This document shows positions 16,094-24,724 of a stretch of DNA of 64,000 bases, piece after piece. The notes under the pieces were generated by a model that was given only the letters and a program-made list of their open reading frames with translations, ran no database searches and was not told where the DNA came from. The translations under genes were made by a program, and so were the position numbers. Source of the stretch: Chromatiales bacterium (GTDB lineage Bacteria; Pseudomonadota; Gammaproteobacteria; Steroidobacterales; GCA-2729495); assembly GCA_002729495.1 (NCBI GenBank), contig PBYE01000083.1:1-64000 (forward strand), in the 5' to 3' direction. Within the stretch, counting starts at the first letter, position 1. Every line of letters begins with the position of its first letter.

Positions 16094-17527
16094 CTACTGT
16101 TCATAGACCCAACGAAGCAAAGCAATCTGCGCTACTTCCCCGGTGCCATCATCGGCACCACGAAAATTCTGCAGTATAACGACTGCATAATTTTTGCCTG
16201 AACGCGCATGCACATAACCAGCGGTAGCAAATACATCTCGTAGCCGGCCCGTCTTCAGGTGCATCTGGCCCGTCAGTTCCTCTTCGGCAAAGCGTTTTTT
16301 CATCGTGCCATCCAGGCCGGAAAGAGAAAATGATGAAATATACTCGGGCGCCCAGGGGCTCTCGGCTGCCAGAATCAGAACCTTTGCAAGATCTGTCGCT
16401 TTTATACGGGTCTTACGCGATAGCCCTGCGCCATTATCCACATACAGCTCACCAAAATTCAGGCCACGTCTTTGCAGGGATTCCTGAATCGCCTGCCGGC
16501 CCTTGTCCCGGGTCGCCGGCGCCTCGTGAGCAACTGCGCCCAGCGTGAGCAACAGGTGGCGGGCCATGACATTGTTGCTGAACTTGTTTACGTACTCGAT
16601 AACATCAGCCAGCGGTGGTGACTCGATGCGAAAAAAGGGCTCCGTGTCGACGGGGGCGGCACCCTTCCGCCATCCGCCCACGAGCGTCCCGACACTTTCT
16701 TCCCAGAGCGCCTTGAACACGCCATAAGCAAAGCTCGGCGCGGTAAGCGCAGAACGTGTCATCTCGTACTGCTCGCATCCGCGCCCGAATTTACCTGTAA
16801 GCACTATGCGGTCACGCTTGATGGCTTCTGTCGCGGCGACCGTGATGCCGTTCTGGTAACCACCGCAGATTCCGTTCACGAGTTTGAGGCGGTTTTCGAC
16901 ATTGAGGTTAATCGGCAGAGGATCGATCAGTACCTTTACCCGGTTATTCGCGAGATCCGGTTCGTAAACCATGTGCATCGCCTGAAAATTGACAAGGAAC
17001 GCATTCGGGACCACGTTGTAGGATCGCAGGTTTTCGCCGTCGAACTCGCCGGTATCGCCGTATTCATCAGCGAAATAGGAACTGTCGATGACGAGGTCGC
17101 CGGTAACGTGCTGCAACCCGCGTTGCTTAAGCTGGCGCTGAAAAGCCCACAGGCGTTCCGTGATCAGGTAGGGATCGCCGTATCCTTTGAGGATAAGATC
17201 GCCATCCAGTGTTCCTCCCTTGAGTTCGCCTGCAAGGTAAGCCTCCGTCGGCCATTTGAATGCGGGACCAAGTTCTTCCAAAGCCAGCCAGGTGGTAAGC
17301 AGCTTTATGGTTGACGCAGGATTGCGGGACCTGTCCGCATTGAAGCGCAGCAAGGATTTGTCCGACTCGACCTCCTGGACCACGATACTCACACCTGACT
17401 CGGGTGCGCTATTCTGCTTAAGTACAGCCCGGACCGAATCGGGAAGCCGGGGGGCGTCGGCGGCAAGCACTCCCGCCGACCACAGCAGGCAAATAACGAT
17501 AAAGCGCTTCACAATCCCCTGGGTCAC
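16094..17527 (-). CDS. dacB: D-alanyl-D-alanine carboxypeptidase/endopeptidase (PBP4 type)
   Basis: 477-aa S13-family penicillin-binding protein. A signal peptide (about 8-23) is followed by the three active-site motifs: STIK (about 72-75), SNN in KFSNNVMARHLL (near 320) and KTG in MHLKTGRLRD (near 421). Residues between the first two motifs fit the extra domains typical of DacB. It trims D-Ala or cuts cross-links in periplasmic peptidoglycan. Translation seems to begin at GTG, overlapping the upstream regulator stop as GTGA, which suggests translational coupling with the sigma-54 activator, an unusual partner for dacB. Confidence 0.93.
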   Translation of the reverse strand: MTQGIVKRFIVICLLWSAGVLAADAPRLPDSVRAVLKQNSAPESGVSIVVQEVESDKSLLRFNADRSRNPASTIKLLTTWLALEELGPAFKWPTEAYLAGELKGGTLDGDLILKGYGDPYLITERLWAFQRQLKQRGLQHVTGDLVIDSSYFADEYGDTGEFDGENLRSYNVVPNAFLVNFQAMHMVYEPDLANNRVKVLIDPLPINLNVENRLKLVNGICGGYQNGITVAATEAIKRDRIVLTGKFGRGCEQYEMTRSALTAPSFAYGVFKALWEESVGTLVGGWRKGAAPVDTEPFFRIESPPLADVIEYVNKFSNNVMARHLLLTLGAVAHEAPATRDKGRQAIQESLQRRGLNFGELYVDNGAGLSRKTRIKATDLAKVLILAAESPWAPEYISSFSLSGLDGTMKKRFAEEELTGQMHLKTGRLRDVFATAGYVHARSGKNYAVVILQNFRGADDGTGEVAQIALLRWVYEQ

Positions 17528-19365
17528 GACGCGAACCCCCGCCGGGATGCTGATGCAGGTTTTTCTAACCCGTAGGAACGAATGCGGTCTGCCAGGGTGC
17601 TGGGCTTTAACCCCAGCAATTCAGCTGCCCCGTCCTTTCCCGATATACGCCAGTTCGTGTAATCGAGCGCCCGGAGCAAGTTATCGCGCTGCTGCAACTT
17701 GAGTTCCTTCTCGGTATAGAAATCCCGTTCACCTGCCTTAGCCCTGGTGCCGGCAATTATTGCCGGACTTCCTGTTTTCCCTGTCGAGACTCCCGTGGGC
17801 ATAGACAAGTCCAGTCTCAGGATATCGCCCTGCGAGAGTATCACCGCCCGCTCGATGACGTTTTTCAATTCCCGAATATTACCCGGCCAGTCGTAATTCC
17901 GCATGGCGTCTACCTGGCGCTGGGTGAAGGTTGGGACCGGGCGGCCAAAATCACGGCAAACCTGCTCCAGAAAATGCACCGCAAGCTGAAGAACGTCATC
18001 GCCACGTCGTCGCAGGGGCGGTGCCTGTACAGGGAAAACGCTCAAACGGTAGAACAGGTCTTCGCGGAAGTTACCTGCTTCTACTTCTTTCTCGAGATCG
18101 CGGTTGGTAGCAGCGATTACCCGCACATCAACACGCCGGGTCGTATCCTCGCCCACCCGCTCGAACTCCTTCTCCTGCAGTACCCGTAGCAGCTTGCCCT
18201 GCAGTGCCAGGGGAATCTCACCTACCTCGTCCAGAAATAGCGTTCCGCCATCCGCGAGCTGGAAGCGGCCGATGCGGTCTTTGTAAGCCCCTGTGAATGC
18301 ACCTTTTACGTGGCCGAAAAACTCGCTCTCGAAGAGTTCGTACGGAATCGATGCACAATTTACTTTTACGAGTGGCGCGTCGGCGCGTCGACTGCGCGCA
18401 TGAATGGCATGGGCAACCAGTTCTTTACCTGTACCTGTTTCACCAACGATCAGAACATTTGCCGGGGTTTCGGCCACCGCCTCTATTCGGGCAAGCATGG
18501 CAGCTAGTGCCGGACTCTCGCCGACAATGCGGCCAAAATTCATCGAGACAGAAACTTCTTCACGCAGGTAATCGCGCTCACGTTCCAGCTCTTCTTTCAG
18601 GTGGGCGATCTCACCGTAAGCTTCGCGAAGTCTTGCCTCGCTACGGTTACGTTCGGTCATGTCCTTGGTCGCCACGAGAAGGCGCCTCACGCCCCGGGTA
18701 GTGTCGATTTCAGTATGGGCAGACATGACAACATCAAGAACGTCGCCTGACTGTGTGACCACTTGCCTGGGTACGTTCTTGCGATCACCCGACTCGATAA
18801 TCTCGCGCAATCCCCCTCCGAGCTCGTCACCGGATTCCTTGCTCAGAAAATCCAGTATGGATCGGCCGATTACGTCTTCACGTCTGTACCCGAGTTTGTC
18901 CAGCCAATGATCGCTCACATCGGTAATCAGGCCATCCGCATCAAGGGTATGCAGCATCGCGGGCGTCGCGTGATACAGATCGTCGTAGCGTCGCTCAGCA
19001 CGCGCCAGGCGATCCGCCCGGAAAAATATGGCAGCCGTGTAAATGAATTTGCCGGCTTCGTCGTAGAGCCGGCGCGCCTTCATGAGGAGCTCCAGAATCT
19101 CGCCGTCCCTGGTGATTAATCCCAGGGGAACGTAATCGAGCTTGCCGGTACGCTCGTACCCCGGAAGATACTCTTCAATTATTCGCCGGGTCGTTTCCGG
19201 CGTTGCAAACTCTTCCGTATTTCGGCCACGCATCTCCTCGCGACTGAATCCCATACGGAACGACCACTCGTCACTGACATCCATAAACCGGCCGTCCTCA
19301 TCCAGCAGGGCGGTCATCACGGGTAGTTGATGCAGAAACTCAACGTGTCGGTCTTCCGCGGCCAT
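17524..19365 (-). CDS. PAS-PAS sigma-54-dependent transcriptional activator
   Basis: 613-aa enhancer-binding protein. Two PAS domains (about 8-115 and 125-240) with a short coiled linker (240-270) precede the AAA+ domain (about 275-510), with Walker A GETGTGKE (308-315) and the sigma-54 contact loop GAFTGA (355-360). A Fis-type helix-turn-helix is at about 570-605. There is no response-regulator receiver, so sensing is presumably through PAS ligands or redox. It overlaps dacB by 4 bp. Upstream, divergently, lie a palindrome (19384-19406) and a near-perfect sigma-54 promoter driving a small secreted protein, so that gene is its probable target. The start ATG at 19365 has a poor SD; an alternative Met is at residue 17. 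Confidence 0.92.
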   Translation of the reverse strand: MAAEDRHVEFLHQLPVMTALLDEDGRFMDVSDEWSFRMGFSREEMRGRNTEEFATPETTRRIIEEYLPGYERTGKLDYVPLGLITRDGEILELLMKARRLYDEAGKFIYTAAIFFRADRLARAERRYDDLYHATPAMLHTLDADGLITDVSDHWLDKLGYRREDVIGRSILDFLSKESGDELGGGLREIIESGDRKNVPRQVVTQSGDVLDVVMSAHTEIDTTRGVRRLLVATKDMTERNRSEARLREAYGEIAHLKEELERERDYLREEVSVSMNFGRIVGESPALAAMLARIEAVAETPANVLIVGETGTGKELVAHAIHARSRRADAPLVKVNCASIPYELFESEFFGHVKGAFTGAYKDRIGRFQLADGGTLFLDEVGEIPLALQGKLLRVLQEKEFERVGEDTTRRVDVRVIAATNRDLEKEVEAGNFREDLFYRLSVFPVQAPPLRRRGDDVLQLAVHFLEQVCRDFGRPVPTFTQRQVDAMRNYDWPGNIRELKNVIERAVILSQGDILRLDLSMPTGVSTGKTGSPAIIAGTRAKAGERDFYTEKELKLQQRDNLLRALDYTNWRISGKDGAAELLGLKPSTLADRIRSYGLEKPASASRRGFAS

Positions 19366-19383
19366 GCGCGGAGTTTACACGGT

Positions 19384-19406
19384 ATTCCGTGACTATGGAA
19401 TCACGG
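19384..19406. promoter_or_regulatory. Palindromic upstream activator site candidate
   Basis: CCGTGA (19387-19392) and TCACGG (19401-19406) form an inverted repeat, overlapped by ATTCC (19384-19388) and GGAAT (19397-19401). A further CCGTG half-site lies at 19428-19432, 41 bp on, about four helical turns. The centre is about 85 bp upstream of the sigma-54 -24 element and about 30 bp before the activator start codon, so it could serve activation of the small gene and autoregulation. Confidence 0.55.
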
Positions 19407-19477
19407 GTTTTCGTTTATCATGGTTTTCCGTGTGATTGTATAAGCCTAAGTCATTGTTTTTTAAGGAATACAAAAGT

Positions 19478-19493
19478 TGGCACGCTTCGTGCA
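19478..19493 (+). promoter_or_regulatory. Sigma-54 promoter (-24/-12)
   Basis: TGGCACGCTTCGTGCA matches the consensus TGGCACG-N4-TTGCA at all positions but one (GTGCA for TTGCA), with the invariant GG and GC exactly 10 nt apart. Predicted transcription start is near 19504, about 42 nt before the ATG of the small secreted protein. Confidence 0.85.
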
Positions 19494-19545
19494 ATAGGGA
19501 GAGAGCGTAGTACAAGTAAATTAAACTCAGATAGGAAATGAAGCA

Positions 19546-19848
19546 ATGAAAGGTCAGGCAAAAGCATTGATTCCCGCTTTGATTGGAATCATCACCCTGC
19601 TCCTGACCGGGATCACGGGCGGCATCAGCACGCCCGGTGAGCAGCAGGCCATAAATATTGCGGAAACGCGTGCTGTCACGATTGAGCAGTACCGCAACCA
19701 GGAACTGGGTGCGGCGTTCAGGATGGAAGCAGACGCAGCTGCCCGTCAAACAGGGCTCAGCATTGCCGCCGACCTCGCGGTCACCCTTAAAGGTAATGCT
19801 GCTCCGACACTGGCGGCGGCGAAGAGCGTTCATCGCGACAAAGGGTAA
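19546..19848 (+). CDS. Small secreted or membrane protein under sigma-54 control
   Basis: 100-aa protein with no recognised family. A strong hydrophobic segment (about 7-29, ALIPALIGIITLLLTGITGG) can be a signal peptide or anchor; the rest is Ala/Glu/Gln-rich and helical, with no Cys and a basic tail (SVHRDKG). It is monocistronic: sigma-54 promoter at 19478-19493, TAGGAAATGAAGCA before the ATG, and a terminator at 19970. It is divergent from a sigma-54 activator gene, which is the usual position for a cognate regulator. Function unknown; size and induction logic would suit a stress-, host- or surface-related peptide. Confidence 0.75.
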   Translation: MKGQAKALIPALIGIITLLLTGITGGISTPGEQQAINIAETRAVTIEQYRNQELGAAFRMEADAAARQTGLSIAADLAVTLKGNAAPTLAAAKSVHRDKG

Positions 19849-19969
19849 AGGCTGACAGATTCTGGATTCGCCGGTTGCAGTCTCCCCCCCTTACCGGCGG
19901 ATCCGAACAGATGACTAGCATGTCATCGCACAAACGGCGCGACTGGTAACCGCGCTGTTTCTCCCCCGG

Positions 19970-20002
19970 GGCCGGCACGCGAGTGTCGGCCTCTTTTTAT
20001 TC
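19970..20002 (+). terminator. Intrinsic terminator after the small secreted protein
   Basis: A 9-bp stem (19970-19978 with 19983-19991, one G-U pair) with a 4-nt loop is followed by TCTTTTTATT. It lies about 120 bp after the stop, so the transcript has a sizeable 3' tail. Confidence 0.8.
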
Positions 20003-20044
20003 TCTTAAGGGCTTCCCTTTATCGGTGTTTGACCCAGTTTCTTT

Positions 20045-20068
20045 GTAGGAGCGGCTTTAGCCGCGACC
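20045..20068 (+). repeat. REP element, left of the RAYT gene
   Basis: GTAGGAGCGGCTTTAGCCGC and four further bases form a REP sequence: a GTAG-type head and a short GC palindrome (GCGGCtttaGCCGC). An inverted, nearly identical copy follows the transposase gene at 20588-20611. Confidence 0.85.
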
Positions 20069-20119
20069 AGGCCAGTTTCTGTACTCAGTTTCTATTGCTT
20101 ATTCAGCCACTCTGTTGGC

Positions 20120-20599
20120 ATGAACAATCGTGACCGGCACGCGAGGTTCCTGCGAAAAGGCCGCCGATCACTTGCTAATCAGATATACCATGTGTCTACA
20201 CGCTGCTATAAGGAGTGTCGCATCTTCGAGTCGTCGGAAAATGCAGGTATTTTATTGCAGGAAATCGACCGGTCAGACCAAATAGAACGTACCAACACTA
20301 TTATATTTATAGCAATGCCCGACCACATGCACTGGCTCTTCACGCTACGAACGAGCATCCCACTCGAGAAACTTGTTAGACAAATCAAAGGCCGTAGTTC
20401 GAAAAGGATTAACGCCGCAACCGGTAGCTCCGGGCGCCTATGGCAACCAGGCTTTTACGATCGTGCTATTCGGAGAACTGAAGACGTAGCGCAAACGGCA
20501 CTCTATATTTTGGGCAATCCTGTTCGTGCCGGGCTGGTGTCGTCGGCTTGGGACTACCCTTTTCTTAGATCCGTGTATAAGGATACAGGTCGCGGCTGA
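20120..20599 (+). CDS. REP-associated tyrosine transposase (RAYT, Y1 family)
   Basis: 159-aa HUH-family single-strand nuclease related to IS200/IS605 TnpA. The HUH motif is MPDHMHWLF (His69 and His71) and the nucleophilic Tyr is at about 113 in QPGFYDRAIR; YILGNPVRAGLV is a RAYT hallmark. RAYTs act on REP hairpins, and here the gene is bracketed by REPs in opposite orientation (20045-20068 and 20588-20611), the usual layout of a domesticated REP-mobilising gene. It appears intact. It starts at ATG 20120 and its last codons abut the right REP. Confidence 0.93.
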   Translation: MNNRDRHARFLRKGRRSLANQIYHVSTRCYKECRIFESSENAGILLQEIDRSDQIERTNTIIFIAMPDHMHWLFTLRTSIPLEKLVRQIKGRSSKRINAATGSSGRLWQPGFYDRAIRRTEDVAQTALYILGNPVRAGLVSSAWDYPFLRSVYKDTGRG

Positions 20600-20611
20600 A
20601 GCCGCTCCTAC
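20588..20611 (-). repeat. REP element, right of the RAYT gene, inverted
   Basis: The reverse complement reads GTAGGAGCGGCTTCAGCCGC plus GACC, one base different from the left copy. It overlaps the RAYT stop codon region. Confidence 0.85.
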
Positions 20612-20642
20612 AAGGGCAACACAATATATGTCTATAAACATC

Positions 20643-20669
20643 GTAGGAGCAGCTTTGCCGGACAGGACG
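20643..20669 (+). repeat. Degenerate third REP-like sequence
   Basis: GTAGGAGCAGCTTTGCCGGA shares the GTAGGAGC head with the flanking REPs, but its palindrome is damaged. It stands 31 bp after the right REP, in a 170-bp stretch without genes before the dienelactone hydrolase stop. Confidence 0.5.
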
Positions 20670-20769
20670 TCCCAATGTCGCCGGGGGGCAGGACGCCCGA
20701 GAGCAACCAGTCGCCGACAGGGTTAACTAGTCGCCTTTTGCTGCAGATCCTTTGCGCTTACGCCTTCCC

Positions 20770-21624
20770 CTATTTCAGATTCCGTTCAAGAAACGCCGTG
20801 GTCCGTTTCCATGCATCCGCCGCAGCTTCAGCGTTGTACTCGGTGCCGCTCGGGTTCGAGAATGCGTGCGATGCATCCCTGTACATGTAGAACTCAAGGT
20901 TCTTCTTCAGGTCTGCCATCGCCGTCGCGAAGCGATACACCAGCCGCGGGGGCACAATGAAATCGTCACCCGCGAATATACCGAGGACTGGCATGTCAAG
21001 CACCTTCAATTCTTCCTTGTCATCGATCACCCGGCCGTAATAGATAACCGTTGCATCGATCTGGTCCGGCATGTGCAGAGCAGTTCGCATCGACCAGCGA
21101 CCGCCCTGGCACCACCCGAGCACGCCCAGGCGCGTGGCGCCAACTTCGTTCTTCAGATAAGCGACCGCATCCTCGAGGTTAGCGAGTGCCGGTTCCTTGT
21201 TCTCGCTTAGCACCCTGCCCATCTGCATCGCGTCCTTGGGTGTGTCCGCCGTATTGCCCTTGTGCAAATCCACGGCCAGGGTCACATAACCTTCGCCGGC
21301 AAGCCGCTCGGAGCTGCGTCGCAAGTTGTCATTCAGCCCCCACCATTCGTGGATCACGATAAGCGCGGGAAGGTCCCCGGCAGCATTGTCCGGTCGCGCC
21401 AGCCACCCCTCGATGTCCTTGCCGTCGGCAGTCGTGTAAATGACGGCTTCGCCACTGACCGGTTGTGCGGGCGCAAGCGAAGCCATGGGCGTCGGTACGG
21501 GAATGTCGTTGCCGTGCTCCTTCATGGTCATTTCGAGTTCGTCGTCCTCGACGACTCCGCTCACACATCCCGCCAGTGCAACTGCCAACAGCGCCGCTAT
21601 AGATATTTTCAGGATATTTTGCAT
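20770..21624 (-). CDS. Dienelactone hydrolase family lipoprotein
   Basis: 284-aa alpha/beta hydrolase with a lipoprotein signal (AVALAGC, Cys20). The DLH catalytic triad is visible: Cys in LGWCQGGRW, Asp in GIFAGDDFIVPP and His in RDASHAFSNPSG. The oxyanion region VIHEWWGLND is also typical. Classical DLH hydrolyses dienelactones in the cytoplasm; this version is exported and lipid-anchored, so the substrate is unknown. The ATG at 21624 has GGGGAG 6 nt upstream and starts the signal peptide; the upstream codons to 21729 are rejected. It is downstream of korB on the same strand, after a 120-bp gap, so may be separately expressed. Confidence 0.85.
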   Translation of the reverse strand: MQNILKISIAALLAVALAGCVSGVVEDDELEMTMKEHGNDIPVPTPMASLAPAQPVSGEAVIYTTADGKDIEGWLARPDNAAGDLPALIVIHEWWGLNDNLRRSSERLAGEGYVTLAVDLHKGNTADTPKDAMQMGRVLSENKEPALANLEDAVAYLKNEVGATRLGVLGWCQGGRWSMRTALHMPDQIDATVIYYGRVIDDKEELKVLDMPVLGIFAGDDFIVPPRLVYRFATAMADLKKNLEFYMYRDASHAFSNPSGTEYNAEAAADAWKRTTAFLERNLK

Positions 21625-21744
21625 CACACTCCCCTTATTATTCTTTTGCGATAGCCCGATTCTGACGCAGCGGCAGGGTCCCATACAAAGAAAAGGCCCT
21701 GGCCGCCATCCGGCGAACGGGGTCCTCAATCAGGTACGGAAAGT

Positions 21745-22800
21745 CTAGCGATACCGCGACTGAATTTTCTGTAGCGTATCGTTGCCGGGGCAGACCTGGC
21801 TGAACTCCAGGTCCACGAGGGGTGTCTTGGTGGTGTTGTCCACCTCGTGCATTTCGGGTTGCGACTCATCGATATACAGGAGCCCGGTTGTGACCTCGCC
21901 TGCCTCAGCGTTCTCCTGCAGATTACGCAATGCACTTATCCGGTCCGTCGGGTCGAAATCCCAATCGATCTTTCGGAGCACAATGGTGCTGCCGTCATGC
22001 AGTTCGACCGGCATGGCAGCGCCTTCCTCGTATTCGGCTTTGATTTCTTCTGCCGGAGGTACGAAATCGGCCGCTATCGCCAGGTTGAAATGCTCGCGGG
22101 TATACGCATAGCTCTTGGTAGAGCCTTCATGATCGTTGAATGTCACGCACGGCGAGATGATGTCGATAAGCCCGAAACCACGATGTTTCATACCCGCCTT
22201 CAGCAACGGCACGAGTTGATCTTTGTCGCCCGAGAAACCGCGGGCAACGAAAGTCGCCCCCAGTGTAATAGCAGTCTGGCAGGGATCGATCGGTGGCTGC
22301 AGGTTAGTTTCGCCTTTCTTCGCCTTACTGCCCTTGTCTGCAGCAGCGGAGAACTGGCCCTTGGTCAGCCCGTAAACGCCGTTATTCTCGATCAGGTACA
22401 GCATGTTCACATTACGCCGGATAACATGTACGAACTGTCCCATGCCTATCGATAAACTATCACCATCACCTGACACGCCAATGTAATAAAGGTCCCTGTT
22501 GGCGCTATTCGCGCCGGTCGCAACCGAGGGCATACGACCATGAGTTGAGTTGAACCCGTGCGAGTCACGCAGAAAGTAAGCCGGTGTCTTTGAAGAACAA
22601 CCGATGCCCGACAGCTTGGCAAAGCGGTGCGTCGGGATGCTGAGCTCGAATGCCGCCTGCACCAGTGCGCCGGTAACCGAGTCGTGGCCGCAGCCCGCGC
22701 ATAACGTGGACATGCCGCCTTCGTAATCACGTACCGTCAGCCCGATGTCATTGACCGGCAGTTTCGGGTGCCGAACGGTGGGTTTTGACATGAAGCTCAT
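21745..22800 (-). CDS. korB: 2-oxoacid:ferredoxin oxidoreductase, beta subunit
   Basis: 351-aa thiamine-diphosphate and Fe-S subunit. Cluster Cys lie in TLCAGCGHD (Cys34 and Cys37), KLSGIGCSS and DIISPCVTFNDH; the ThDP/Mg block is VSGDGDSLSIG followed by ENNGVYGLTKGQ. It decarboxylates a 2-oxoacid, probably 2-oxoglutarate, making the acyl-CoA and passing electrons to ferredoxin. It overlaps korA by ATGA, indicating coupled synthesis. The two-subunit alpha/beta form is the type found in aerobes and microaerobes, and the sequence alone does not fix the substrate. Confidence 0.9.
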   Translation of the reverse strand: MSFMSKPTVRHPKLPVNDIGLTVRDYEGGMSTLCAGCGHDSVTGALVQAAFELSIPTHRFAKLSGIGCSSKTPAYFLRDSHGFNSTHGRMPSVATGANSANRDLYYIGVSGDGDSLSIGMGQFVHVIRRNVNMLYLIENNGVYGLTKGQFSAAADKGSKAKKGETNLQPPIDPCQTAITLGATFVARGFSGDKDQLVPLLKAGMKHRGFGLIDIISPCVTFNDHEGSTKSYAYTREHFNLAIAADFVPPAEEIKAEYEEGAAMPVELHDGSTIVLRKIDWDFDPTDRISALRNLQENAEAGEVTTGLLYIDESQPEMHEVDNTTKTPLVDLEFSQVCPGNDTLQKIQSRYR

Positions 22801-24605
22801 GCCGCTACCCCTTTGGCCAGATCCCGGTGGATAGCATCAACAACAAAACTGGCGGTCACGGGCAAACCATTGTAATGAAGCACCTCGGTGAGTTGCTCGT
22901 CGTGCACGTTCAGCTCCAGGCACAGCAGGCTCTTGAGCTGCGCATCCCGGTTTTGCTCAACCACGTAAATCTTGTCATGCACGTCAATAAATTCCTGCAC
23001 TTGCCCGTTGAATGGGAATGCTTTTATACGCATGTAGTTAATGCCCAAGCCTTCTTCACCAAGGGCATCGATGGCCTCACGCACAGCATGGTCGCAACTG
23101 CCGATCGAAATAATGCCGGTATTGTTATTCTCGGAACAATTCATGGCCGGTCCGGGGACATAACTCTTCGCCGTATCCCACTTACGCCGCAGCCTGTCTA
23201 CAACCTGCAGGTACTCGCCAGCATCCTCGGTATAGGCGCCATACATGTTGTGCCCTGAGCCGCGGGTAAAATAGGCACCCTTCGGATGATCGCCGGGAAC
23301 GGTACGCAAGGTAATCGCATCACCGTCGACATCGAGGTAGCGATGGAATTCTTCGATCTTTTCCAGGTCTTCGGCACGTAGCAGCTTGCCGCGGTCGGGC
23401 TGGTAATTGTCGTCCCAGTGCAGGTCGGTGCACATCCAGTCATTCATGCCGATATCCAGATCACTGAGCACGATTACCGGTGTCTGCAAACGGTCGGCCA
23501 GGTCGAAAGCATCGCGCGCAGCGTAGAAACATTCTTCAGGATCGGCCGGGAACAACAGCACATGACGGGTATCGCCGTGCGATGCAAACGCACAGGACAT
23601 GATATCGGACTGCTGGGTGCGGGTTGGCATACCAGTCGAAGGTCCGCAGCGCTGCACATTGAATATGACTGCCGGAATCTCCGTGAAGTAACCGTAGCCG
23701 AGGAACTCGCTCATGAGCGAAATGCCGGGTCCGCTGGTCGGGGTGAATGCACGGGCGCCGGCCCAGGAAGCCCCCAGAATCATGCCCATCGCCGCAAGCT
23801 CGTCCTCGGCCTGGATGATAGAGAAGCTATTTTCGCCGGTTTCCGGATCCTTGCGCGTCAGCTCGCAGAAATGCTTGAATCCGTCCATGATCGATGTCGA
23901 TGGCGTAATCGGATACCAGGCGCCAACGGTTGCGCCCGCATATACGCAGCCCAGGCCCGCGGAGGTATTGCCATCTATGATGATATGGTCGGAGGTTTTA
24001 TCACTGGTCCGCGCCGAAAATGGCAGCGGCGTATCGAGGTGGGCTTTCGTGTAATCGTAGCCCATGTTAATAGCGAGCTGGTTGGCCTCGAGCAGATCCG
24101 CCTTCTTTGCAAAGGCCTCACTTAAAAGCTGCTTGATTACTTCAAGGTCGACGTCCAGCAATGCGGCAATGACGCCCACATAGGCCACATTCTTCATCAG
24201 GACTCGGATGCGGGCATTCGGGAAATTCTCGTTACACATTTTCGAGAGCGGCACGCCGATGATCGTAATATCGTCGCGCGTCAGCATGCTGTGGCGAGGC
24301 CAGGTGGAGTCATACAGCAGGTAACCGCCCGGGGCCACATCAGCCAGGTCATGTTTGTAGGTCTCGGCATTCATCGCGACCATCAGATCAATGCGGCCTG
24401 ACCGCGCCAGGTGACCCTTCTCGCTGGCACGAATTTCGTACCAGGTAGGGAGGCCCTGGATATTGGATGGAAAATAGTTCTTGCCCATGACCGGGACGCC
24501 CATACGGAACAGCGACTTCATCAGCATACCGTTGGCACTGGCCGAGCCGGTGCCATTCGCATTGGCAACCTTGATCGTAAACTCGTTGACTGAAGGCTTA
24601 CTCAT
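22797..24605 (-). CDS. korA: 2-oxoacid:ferredoxin oxidoreductase, alpha (gamma-alpha fused) subunit
   Basis: 602-aa subunit. Residues 1-190 are the gamma domain (GTGSASANGMLMKSLFRMG, ASEKGHLARSG) fused to the alpha domain (about 205-600), with GCVYAGATVGAWYPITPSTSIMD and TPTSGPGISLMSEF, the pyrimidine-binding and CoA side of the enzyme. It pairs with korB, whose start overlaps its stop. The ATG at 24605 begins the conserved N-terminus; the TTG further upstream adds 12 unneeded residues. About 120 bp separate it from the upstream GltD/ferredoxin gene on the same strand. Classic KorAB works in 2-oxoglutarate or pyruvate conversion linked to ferredoxin. Confidence 0.9.
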   Translation of the reverse strand: MSKPSVNEFTIKVANANGTGSASANGMLMKSLFRMGVPVMGKNYFPSNIQGLPTWYEIRASEKGHLARSGRIDLMVAMNAETYKHDLADVAPGGYLLYDSTWPRHSMLTRDDITIIGVPLSKMCNENFPNARIRVLMKNVAYVGVIAALLDVDLEVIKQLLSEAFAKKADLLEANQLAINMGYDYTKAHLDTPLPFSARTSDKTSDHIIIDGNTSAGLGCVYAGATVGAWYPITPSTSIMDGFKHFCELTRKDPETGENSFSIIQAEDELAAMGMILGASWAGARAFTPTSGPGISLMSEFLGYGYFTEIPAVIFNVQRCGPSTGMPTRTQQSDIMSCAFASHGDTRHVLLFPADPEECFYAARDAFDLADRLQTPVIVLSDLDIGMNDWMCTDLHWDDNYQPDRGKLLRAEDLEKIEEFHRYLDVDGDAITLRTVPGDHPKGAYFTRGSGHNMYGAYTEDAGEYLQVVDRLRRKWDTAKSYVPGPAMNCSENNNTGIISIGSCDHAVREAIDALGEEGLGINYMRIKAFPFNGQVQEFIDVHDKIYVVEQNRDAQLKSLLCLELNVHDEQLTEVLHYNGLPVTASFVVDAIHRDLAKGVAA

Positions 24606-24724
24606 CACGTTCAACTCTGCTACCGGACCCCTGTCCAACAATTTCGTACCCGGTAATCAAAACCGCATCGATCCCTGATAAGACCGGGGAGGGCAGCGAC
24701 TAATAATTCCTGATATCTACCATT

